Below the pieces are notes generated by a model that ran no database searches, was not told where the DNA came from, and saw only the letters and a list, made by a program, of their open reading frames with translations. A stretch of DNA of 6,299 nucleotides. Source: Desulfobacteraceae bacterium (lineage in GTDB: Bacteria; Desulfobacterota; Desulfobacteria; Desulfobacterales; JAUWMJ01). Where the stretch lies: positions 1 through 6,299 of the forward strand of contig JAUWOH010000196.1 of assembly GCA_030612225.1 (NCBI GenBank), given 5' to 3'. Both the position numbers and the translations under genes were made by a program. Shown in pieces: positions 1 to 5,682 of this stretch (the first letter of the stretch is position 1; every line of letters begins with the position of its first letter).

Positions 1-1
1 A

Positions 2-2986
2 GCTGAAAGGTTGCTTGAAATAGAGCGCGAGCAGCTAATTTCCATGTTCGACAGCATCGATGAAATTGTTTATGTTGCAGACCCCAACACCTATGAGTTG
101 TTATATATGAATACCATTGCTAAAAAGCAATGGGGCGATAGAGTTGGACAAAAGTGTTATCAAGTGCTTCAGAATCTTAATTCACCCTGCCCGTTTTGCA
201 CCAATGATCGCATCTTTGGCGATAAAACCGGCACGACATATATCTGGGAATCCCAAAATGTTTTAAACAACCGCTGGTATCGCTGCATCGATAAAGCAAT
301 AAACTGGCCTGATGGACGCATGGTGCGCTATGAAACGGCGATTGACATCCATGATCGCAAAGAGATGGAAAAAGCGCTGCGCGAAAGCGAGGAAAAATAT
401 CGAAGCATTTTTGAAAATGCCATGGAAGGTTTTTTCCAGAGCACACCTCAAGGTCGTTTTATCAGTGTCAACCCTGCCTTTGCCAAGCTCTTAGGTTACG
501 CATCTCCTGAAGAGCTCATCTCCAGCATTTCCGACATCGCAACACAGTACTACGTAAATTCTGAAGATCGGGACCGCTATCGGCAGTTCCTTAAGAAAGC
601 CGGATCCGTAAATAAATTCGAGTTCAAGGTTCGGCGTAAAGACGGTTCACATATATGGGTATCCAACAGCACCCGTGCTATTTATGGTCAGGACGGCAGG
701 ATTGTCCGCTACGAAGGCAATGTAAGTAACATCACCAAGCGTAAGCAGGCCGAGAAGGAGTTGAAAGAGATTAACAAACAACTTGAACAGGCTATTGCAA
801 GTGCAAACCAGATGGCAGTAGAAGCTGAAACGGCTAACATGGCAAAAAGCGAGTTTTTAGCCAACATGAGCCATGAAATCCGAACTCCCATGAACGGCAT
901 CCTCGGTTTTGCAGACTTGCTCCTTGAAGAAGAACTGACCACAGAGCAACGAGAAGCAGCCGAAACCATAAAAAAGAGTGGTGAAAATCTTTTAAGCTTG
1001 ATTAACGACATCCTCGACCTTTCCAAGGTAGAAAGCAAGAAGATACAACTTGAGACCATTCCCTTTAATCTGGAAAGTCTGATACTTGATGTTGGTGCAC
1101 TGGTAAGAACAAATCTTGGGGAAAAACCGGTGGAGATAAACTGTCAAATTGCCGACATATATACGAATCTGCTGGGTGACCCCACCAGGCTGAGACAGAT
1201 CATCACGAATCTTACCGGTAATGCAATCAAATTCACACATGAAGGAGAGATTATTATCGGTGCAACTGCGGAAAAAGAGGATGAAGAAGAAACTACACTT
1301 AAATTTTATATAAAAGACACCGGTAGAGGTATTCCCGGAGATAAGCTGGAGAGCATTTTCGAATCCTTCACTCAGGCGGACGGAAGCACTACCAGGGAAT
1401 TCGGAGGCACCGGTCTGGGACTGACCATTTCTAAAAAGTTTGCCCAGTTAATGGGTGGAGACATGTGGGCGGAAAGCCCGGTGAATTGCCAATTGTCGAT
1501 TGAAGATTGTCTATTGAATGATGATAAAACTGTAAATAATAGCCGAAACAATCATCAATCATCAATGGACAATCGTAAATCCATGGGTGGCCCCGGCAGT
1601 GTTTTTTATTTCACCGCTACATTTAAAAAAGATCTTAAACCTTCAAAGCAATCTGTGCCTTTAAATATTAATGACCTTGAAGGAAAGCCGATTCTGATTG
1701 TAGATGATAATGAAACCGCACTTAATGTAGCATCAGATATAGTTAAAAGGTCAGGAATGGTACCAGTCCTGGCCAGAAGTGGCGAGGAAGCACTTGACCG
1801 GCTGAAAAGAAAGTCATTTGTCAGCGGTCATTCGTCATTGGTAAAGGATAAACCAAATGACCATTTCCCCGAAGTTGCCCTTATCGACATTTCGCTGCCT
1901 GGCATATCCGGCCACGAACTGGCAAGTAAGATATCTGCACTAACCAGCGGAAAGACCAAGATGATAGCCATATCAGGCAATCTTTTTGCAGGTGCCTCGG
2001 CTGAATCTAAAAATGCCGGTTTTTCCGGTTTTATACCCAAGCCAGTACGCCCAAAGGTCTTGACGGATTTGATCATAACAATCCTTGGGTCGGGAGAAAA
2101 ACGACCTCAGGATATAGTTACGCAGCACAGCGTAAAGGAGGCTGTATCACATGATATAAAAATCCTCTATGCAGAAGATAATAAGGTAAACCAGTTACTT
2201 GGGAAAAAGATGTTCAAGCGTATGGGATACAATAATGTAGAAATCGTTCCTGACGGTCTTGAAGCAGTAAATCGGATCAAGGGAAACTGCCATTACAACA
2301 TTGTTTTTATGGACCTTCAAATGCCGAATATGGACGGCCTGGAAGCTACGCAAGAAATCAGAAAATGGGAAACAAAGCTCACAGCTCATAGCTCACAGCT
2401 CATAGAAAAAGACGACAAACCCTCAACGCATATACCGATTGTTGCTCTTACTGCAAATGCCATGAAAGGAGATCGGAAGATGTGTATTGAGGCCGGCATG
2501 GATGACTATCTGACCAAGCCGTTCAAGCGTGAAGATATTCAGGGGATGATAAGCAAATGGGTATCCAAAGCAAAGGATGCTCCCCGGATCCCTGAAAAAA
2601 TAAAGATACTCATTGTTGAAGATGAAGAAAAGATGCGCAATTCCATAATCCGGCTCCTGAGAAGAGAAATGCCTGCTGCAACGGTAATGACTGCCGGAGA
2701 CGGTATAGACGCCACAGCCAAGCTTGGAAGTTTCATGCCGAACCTGATACTTACAGATATTATGATGCCACGCATGGATGGAGCGGAATTCGTCAGGTAC
2801 GTCCGCAAAACCGACCGATACGCAAAAACAAGGATAATAGCAATGACAGTACTGCATAAGGATGATCCACGGGTTTTGGATATCAGAGACGCCGGAGTTG
2901 AGAAGGTACTCTATAAGCCCTGTGAAAATGGAGATATGGTTTTAGCCGTAAAAGATTCATTGAGGGTTAACTACTCAACTATTTAA
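2..2986 (+). CDS. Hybrid sensor histidine kinase, PAS-PAS-HisKA-HATPase-REC-REC-REC (5' partial)
   Basis: The frame is open to the left edge, so the true start and any further sensor domains lie upstream; the TTG at 11 is used only for numbering (residue 1). Domains in order: PAS 1 about 12-117, PAS 2 about 128-246, a coiled coil about 244-276, HisKA with H-box NMSHEIRTPMNG (phospho-acceptor His288), and HATPase about 385-539 with N-box Asn400/Asn404, DTGRG at 436 and GGTGLG at 465. Three receivers follow: REC1 about 558-695 (Asp626, Ser655, Lys677), REC2 about 715-850 (Asp768, Thr814, Lys836) and REC3 about 863-985 (Asp916, Thr946, Lys969). All three keep the phospho-acceptor Asp and the conserved Lys. 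The visible part has no membrane segment, so it is probably cytoplasmic unless anchored upstream. PAS 1 carries a cysteine cluster (Cys49, Cys60, Cys63). No HPt domain is fused; one is encoded 20 bases downstream. Three heptamer-repeat insertions interrupt the HATPase, REC1 and REC2 domains in frame. The signal sensed cannot be told from sequence. Confidence 0.95.
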   Translation, partial: AERLLEIEREQLISMFDSIDEIVYVADPNTYELLYMNTIAKKQWGDRVGQKCYQVLQNLNSPCPFCTNDRIFGDKTGTTYIWESQNVLNNRWYRCIDKAINWPDGRMVRYETAIDIHDRKEMEKALRESEEKYRSIFENAMEGFFQSTPQGRFISVNPAFAKLLGYASPEELISSISDIATQYYVNSEDRDRYRQFLKKAGSVNKFEFKVRRKDGSHIWVSNSTRAIYGQDGRIVRYEGNVSNITKRKQAEKELKEINKQLEQAIASANQMAVEAETANMAKSEFLANMSHEIRTPMNGILGFADLLLEEELTTEQREAAETIKKSGENLLSLINDILDLSKVESKKIQLETIPFNLESLILDVGALVRTNLGEKPVEINCQIADIYTNLLGDPTRLRQIITNLTGNAIKFTHEGEIIIGATAEKEDEEETTLKFYIKDTGRGIPGDKLESIFESFTQADGSTTREFGGTGLGLTISKKFAQLMGGDMWAESPVNCQLSIEDCLLNDDKTVNNSRNNHQSSMDNRKSMGGPGSVFYFTATFKKDLKPSKQSVPLNINDLEGKPILIVDDNETALNVASDIVKRSGMVPVLARSGEEALDRLKRKSFVSGHSSLVKDKPNDHFPEVALIDISLPGISGHELASKISALTSGKTKMIAISGNLFAGASAESKNAGFSGFIPKPVRPKVLTDLIITILGSGEKRPQDIVTQHSVKEAVSHDIKILYAEDNKVNQLLGKKMFKRMGYNNVEIVPDGLEAVNRIKGNCHYNIVFMDLQMPNMDGLEATQEIRKWETKLTAHSSQLIEKDDKPSTHIPIVALTANAMKGDRKMCIEAGMDDYLTKPFKREDIQGMISKWVSKAKDAPRIPEKIKILIVEDEEKMRNSIIRLLRREMPAATVMTAGDGIDATAKLGSFMPNLILTDIMMPRMDGAEFVRYVRKTDRYAKTRIIAMTVLHKDDPRVLDIRDAGVEKVLYKPCENGDMVLAVKDSLRVNYSTI
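1484..1584. repeat. Heptamer repeat block with inverted arms, inside the kinase ATPase domain
   Basis: The left arm has ATTG recurring every 7 bases (1485, 1492, 1499, 1506, 1513), with a degenerate sixth unit to 1525. The right arm has AATC or AATG at 1550, 1557, 1564, 1571 and 1578. The arms are partly complementary: 1505-1517 (GATTGTCTATTGA) matches the reverse complement of 1562-1574 at 12 of 13 bases. The spacer is 1526-1549. The block encodes residues 492-525, an Asn/Ser-rich low-complexity stretch, at the place where related kinases go almost directly from a WAES-type motif to the GS-F-F strand. It is read in frame without a stop. Confidence 0.8.
1813..1862. repeat. Heptamer repeat block (GTCATTN) with inverted end, inside REC1
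   Basis: GTCA recurs at 1813, 1820, 1827 and 1834, exactly 7 bases apart, with a partial fifth unit at 1841. Downstream, CAAATGAC at 1854-1861 is the perfect reverse complement of 1813-1820, and ACCAAATGAC at 1852-1861 also pairs with GTCATTGGT at 1834-1842 allowing one bulge. The block encodes residues 601-618 of the hybrid kinase, between helix 2 and the strand that ends in phospho-acceptor Asp626. Typical receivers have only a few residues there. Confidence 0.7.
2376..2403. repeat. Four tandem heptamers AGCTCAY inside REC2
   Basis: AGCTCAC and AGCTCAT alternate without error at 2376, 2383, 2390 and 2397, which is also two perfect copies of a 14-base unit. Residues 789-798 of the hybrid kinase are encoded here, in the loop after helix 3 of REC2 and ahead of the IPIVALTANAM strand. 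One of the three reading phases through this repeat would meet TAG (for example 2389-2391); the phase in use avoids it. Confidence 0.85.
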
Positions 2987-2994
2987 CTAAACAT

Positions 2995-2999
2995 AGGAG
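2995..2999 (+). promoter_or_regulatory. Ribosome binding site of the HPt gene
   Basis: AGGAG lies 7 bases before the ATG at 3007, a strong and well-spaced Shine-Dalgarno match. It fixes the start of the HPt gene and supports independent translation after the hybrid kinase stop at 2984-2986. Confidence 0.8.
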
Positions 3000-3006
3000 A
3001 AAAATA

Positions 3007-3330
3007 ATGGAACTTGAAAAATTAGCGGAAAGACTTGGTCTTGATGTAGAGGACATCAGAGAGCTGCTTGAACTTTACGTGGAAACCACCTGCTCGGACC
3101 TTGCTGAATTAAAAGGCGCAATTGAAGCAAAAGATGCCCAGCTTGCACATGCAAAGGCCCATTCTATAAAAGGTGCGTCAGGCAATCTCGGGCTTGCTGA
3201 AATATATGAACTGGCAAAGGAAATCGATGACCGAGCCAGAGCAAATTCCCTGGATGGACTGAATGAAATGATTCAGGTCCTTGAAGAAAATTTTAACAGC
3301 CTTGTAAAAGATTTCGAAAAGGGCGGTTGA
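3007..3330 (+). CDS. Stand-alone HPt (histidine phosphotransfer) protein
   Basis: This 107-residue, all-helical, soluble protein has the HPt signature AHSIKGASGNLG, whose His52 is the expected phospho-accepting histidine, with the Lys and Gly residues next to it conserved. Its length is that of a single HPt four-helix bundle with nothing added. In a multistep phosphorelay such a protein carries phosphate from a receiver Asp of a hybrid kinase to the Asp of another receiver. It follows a hybrid kinase that has three receivers and no HPt, and precedes a REC-kinase by 8 bases, so those two are its most likely partners (inference). The N-terminal residues (MELEKLAERLGLDVEDIRELLELYVET) are predicted to form the first helices and show no signal peptide. 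Confidence 0.93.
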   Translation: MELEKLAERLGLDVEDIRELLELYVETTCSDLAELKGAIEAKDAQLAHAKAHSIKGASGNLGLAEIYELAKEIDDRARANSLDGLNEMIQVLEENFNSLVKDFEKGG

Positions 3331-3332
3331 GG
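3329..3332 (+). promoter_or_regulatory. Ribosome binding site choosing the ATG at 3339
   Basis: GAGG overlaps the TGA stop of the HPt gene (3328-3330) and lies 6 bases before the ATG at 3339. It favours that ATG over the in-frame TTG at 3327, which would put the Shine-Dalgarno inside the coding region. The overlap suggests translational coupling with the HPt gene. Confidence 0.65.
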
Positions 3333-3338
3333 TTAATC

Positions 3339-4541
3339 ATGAAAATACTCATAGTAGAAGATGACCCGGTTTCCCAAAAGCTTCTGGAAAAGATAGTCCG
3401 GCGTGAAGGCTATGACCAAATACTGGCAAATAGCGAAAAAGGTGCATGGGAGATAGTTAAAAAAGAAAAGGTCGAAATGGTAATTACCGACTGGATGATG
3501 CCTGAAATGGATGGACTCAAATTATGTCGGAAAATCAGACAATCGAACCTCCCCAAGTATGTTTATATTATTTTACTGACAGCCAAAGAGCAAGCTGAAG
3601 ATGCCGTAGCAGCGCTTGATGCCGGTGCGGATGACTATATAAGAAAACCTTTTAACCCTGATGAGCTAAAGGCAAGGATACTTGCCGGTAAGCGTATTAT
3701 TGAGCTGGAAGAGAACCAAAAGAAGGCTAATGCCCAGCTTCTCCAGACTGAAAAGATGGCCTCTATAGGTCAGCTTGCCGCAGGCGTAGCCCATGAAATT
3801 AACAACCCAACCGGATTTGTAAGCAGCAATCTGAGAACATTGACCGATTATCAAAATGATCTTAACAACCTGATAAAGCATTACAGAAAATTAATTAAAG
3901 ATTTAAAGGAAAGCAACCGGGAAAATCTGTCTCCCGCCATCGAAAAGCAGTTAGAGCAGATTGCAAGCCTTGAAGATGAAGCTGACATCAATTTCATACT
4001 CGAAGATATTATAGATCTAATTTCAGACTGCGAAGAAGGGACTGCCAGGATTACGAAAATTGTCATTGATCTGAAAGATTTTGCTCACCCCGGAGAAGAC
4101 AAAATACAATCCGCAGATATAAATGATGGAATTGAAACAACGCTGAATGTTGTTTGGAACGAGCTTAAATACAAGGCTACCGTCAATAAGCAATTGGGAA
4201 AGCTGCCCATGGTAAAATGTTATCCTCAGCAGCTTAACCAGGTCTTTATGAATCTTTTCGTAAATGCTGCACAGGCCATAGAAAAGCAGGGAGAAATCAG
4301 CATTTCAACCAGGGCCGATAACGGGTTTGTGGAAATTAAGATAGAAGATACCGGATCAGGTATTGACAAAAAAAATCTTGGAAGAATTTTCGATCCGTTT
4401 TTTACAACCAAGGATGTGGGCAAAGGAACAGGACTAGGTCTTAATGTTGCGTATAATATTATTAAAAAACATAATGGGAAAATTGATGTAAAAAGCCAGG
4501 TTGGCAAAGGTACTGTTTTCAAAATTAGGATACCGGTTTAA
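3339..4541 (+). CDS. Soluble REC-histidine kinase fusion (response regulator/sensor kinase)
   Basis: From the ATG at 3339 the protein has 400 residues. An N-terminal receiver (about 1-120) opens with MKILIVEDD and has acidic residues Glu7-Asp9, phospho-acceptor Asp51, Thr81 and Lys103. A short coiled linker leads to a HisKA domain with the box LAAGVAHEINNP (His152). The HATPase domain follows, with Asn305/Asn309 in the N-box, DTGSG at 337, a DPFFTTK motif near 352-358 and GTGLGL at 363-368, ending in a normal GKGTVFKIRIPV strand. There is no membrane segment or sensor domain other than REC, so its kinase activity is probably set by phosphorylation of Asp51. About 70 residues of charged helix (165-235) separate the H-box from the next conserved stretch, longer than in a minimal dimerisation domain. 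Its place right after the HPt gene makes Asp51 a plausible end point of that relay (inference). Its own phospho-target is not evident. Confidence 0.93.
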   Translation: MKILIVEDDPVSQKLLEKIVRREGYDQILANSEKGAWEIVKKEKVEMVITDWMMPEMDGLKLCRKIRQSNLPKYVYIILLTAKEQAEDAVAALDAGADDYIRKPFNPDELKARILAGKRIIELEENQKKANAQLLQTEKMASIGQLAAGVAHEINNPTGFVSSNLRTLTDYQNDLNNLIKHYRKLIKDLKESNRENLSPAIEKQLEQIASLEDEADINFILEDIIDLISDCEEGTARITKIVIDLKDFAHPGEDKIQSADINDGIETTLNVVWNELKYKATVNKQLGKLPMVKCYPQQLNQVFMNLFVNAAQAIEKQGEISISTRADNGFVEIKIEDTGSGIDKKNLGRIFDPFFTTKDVGKGTGLGLNVAYNIIKKHNGKIDVKSQVGKGTVFKIRIPV

Positions 4542-4573
4542 GAAAGATATGCTCGGCTTACAGGTAAATAATT

Positions 4574-5437
4574 ATGGATTCTAAAACAATAATGAAAAAG
4601 CTGGAACGGATCGAAGATCTTCCGACGCTGCCTACAATCCTTTTTGAGGTAAACAGGCTGCTCGAAGATATTAACACATCTGCTAAAAAGTTAGGTGATA
4701 CTATAGGAAAAGACCAGTCCATGGTGGCAAAAATATTAAAGCTGGTAAATTCAGCTTTTTATGGCTTCAGGTCCAGGGTCAGCGATATTTCCAATGCCCT
4801 TGTACTGTTGGGATTTAATACTGTCAGAAACTCTGTTATCTCTGTTTCTATAATAAAAGCATTTTCCGGTAAGAACGACCTGGAGGGTTTTGATATAACC
4901 GAGTTCTGGAAACACTCGATTGCAGTTGCTGTGACAAGCAAGCGACTTGCTGAAAAATTCCGGATTGAAGCCCCGGATAACTGCTTTGTAGCCGGTCTGC
5001 TTCATGATATAGGCAAGCTGGTTTTATCACAATACTTTCAAGATCTTTTTACAAAGGTATGGATAACAGCTCAAAAAGAAAACCTGACCTTTTATGAAGC
5101 GGAAAAAAAAGAAATTTCTGTAAAACACCCTATGATAGGAAGCTTTCTTGTAAAAAAATGGCAGTTTCCGGCTCATCTAGTTGATGCTGTTAAATGTCAT
5201 CATGCTATTCGAAAAGGTGTCAGTAATTATGAGCTGCTTCTCATTGTTTACGTAGCCGACATTATTGTGAATCACTGTACAATAGAACCTGAAAACCCAA
5301 TCGACATATCTACTGTCCATCCTGATGCAGTTGAGATGCTGGGATCTCACATGGAAAACACAAACGAGTGGTATGAAAAGCTTAAAGCTGAAATCGAATC
5401 GGCATGTGATTTTTTCCTTAAAGAAGAGGAGGGATAA
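4574..5437 (+). CDS. HDOD-domain signalling protein
   Basis: This 287-residue protein is almost entirely one HDOD domain. It has LPTLPTILFEVNRLL near the start, the helix LKLVNSAFYGFRSRVSDISNAL-type segment (56-76), FWKHS (His114), FVAGLLHDIGKLVL (His144-Asp145), His185 in VKHPMIGSFLVKKW, His209-His210, and Asp229 in VADII. HDOD domains are relatives of HD phosphohydrolases found in many signalling proteins, usually with no proven enzyme activity. Here His114, His144-Asp145, His185, His209/210 and Asp229 are all present, so a metal site cannot be excluded. There is no receiver or other fused domain, so it may be a partner or output of the kinases upstream. The ATG at 4574 lies 32 bases after the REC-kinase stop; its Shine-Dalgarno is weak (AGG at 4562-4564). 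The fit to the HDOD pattern begins near residue 12, which supports this start. Confidence 0.92.
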   Translation: MDSKTIMKKLERIEDLPTLPTILFEVNRLLEDINTSAKKLGDTIGKDQSMVAKILKLVNSAFYGFRSRVSDISNALVLLGFNTVRNSVISVSIIKAFSGKNDLEGFDITEFWKHSIAVAVTSKRLAEKFRIEAPDNCFVAGLLHDIGKLVLSQYFQDLFTKVWITAQKENLTFYEAEKKEISVKHPMIGSFLVKKWQFPAHLVDAVKCHHAIRKGVSNYELLLIVYVADIIVNHCTIEPENPIDISTVHPDAVEMLGSHMENTNEWYEKLKAEIESACDFFLKEEEG

Positions 5438-5450
5438 GATTTCCACGCCC

Positions 5451-5460
5451 AAAGGAGGTG
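5451..5460 (+). promoter_or_regulatory. Orphan Shine-Dalgarno-like sequence
   Basis: AAAGGAGGTG is the best match to the anti-Shine-Dalgarno in the window, yet the only standard start at a usable distance is a TTG at 5468, whose reading frame stops after three codons (TAA at 5477). It begins 13 bases after the HDOD stop. It may be a remnant of a lost gene start, a leader, or chance. Confidence 0.35.
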
Positions 5461-5509
5461 GCATCGATTGCCTCTGTAAGGGGTTCCAGCGTAAACGCCA
5501 AACGTTGCA

Positions 5510-5584
5510 GGTTACGGGTTACGGGTTTCGGGTTATAAAAAGGGATCGTTTCCGATTAGCAGCTCGCAACACGCAACCCGTAAC
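5510..5584. repeat. Intergenic heptamer inverted repeat (GGTTACG type)
   Basis: GGTTACG occurs at 5510 and 5517, GGTTTCG at 5524 and a partial unit at 5531. On the other side CGCAACA (5565), CGCAACC (5572) and CGTAAC (5579) are the same kind of unit in reverse complement. Arms 5511-5530 and 5565-5584 match at 17 of 20 bases as an inverted repeat around a 34-base centre. In RNA this would form a long GC-containing stem, but no run of T follows, so it is not a standard intrinsic terminator. Confidence 0.8.
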
Positions 5585-5682
5585 ATGTGTTTATCAATTC
5601 GGCATAGCCGTTTGTCTCTAATCTGGCACATATGGCCAGGTTTTAGTTGCTACAGTAAAACAATAACCGCAAAGTGAATAAA

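Larger units (their letters stand above)
5438..5682 (+). other. Intergenic region between the HDOD gene and the REC-PAS gene
   Basis: This 245-base gap has no convincing gene. It holds an orphan Shine-Dalgarno-like sequence (5451-5460), a heptamer inverted repeat (5510-5584), a small CTGGC/GCCAG hairpin (5623-5639) and an AT-rich inverted repeat GTTTTA/TAAAAC (5640-5645 and 5656-5661) about 20 bases before the next start. I find no clear -35/-10 pair or riboswitch. The larger gap compared with the rest of the cluster leaves room for a separate promoter for the last gene, but this is not shown. Confidence 0.6.

Noticed and set aside
11..13. TTG as the true start of the hybrid kinase
   Set aside because: The frame continues upstream to the window edge with plausible coiled-coil residues (AERLLEIERE), and there is no Shine-Dalgarno in the ten bases available. 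The gene is more likely cut by the window.
2423..2857. 144-residue - strand reading frame, and the other - strand frames
   Set aside because: They lie antisense to well-supported kinase domains, have no recognisable motifs, and read as shadows of the + strand genes.
3327..3329. TTG start for the REC-kinase overlapping the HPt stop
   Set aside because: The ATG at 3339 gives the usual receiver beginning MKILIVEDD and has a well-placed GAGG.
5438..5510. Cyclic-di-GMP or other riboswitch before the last gene
   Set aside because: A few short GC-rich hairpins are present, but the conserved blocks of the GEMM aptamer are not.
5510..5584. CRISPR array or origin iterons
   Set aside because: The units are 7 bases with no spacers, and there are no cas or replication genes nearby.
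5325..5621. 98-residue + strand reading frame across the HDOD gene end and the gap
   Set aside because: Its first third overlaps the HDOD gene in another frame, the rest translates the heptamer repeat, and it shows no recognisable domain.
5624..5637. Sigma-54 promoter from TGGCAC
   Set aside because: The second element is missing: GG and the next suitable GC are not at the required 10-base spacing.
5623..5645. Intrinsic terminator (CTGGC-GCCAG hairpin then GTTTTAG)
   Set aside because: The stem is only 5 base pairs and the T run is four bases, too weak to call.
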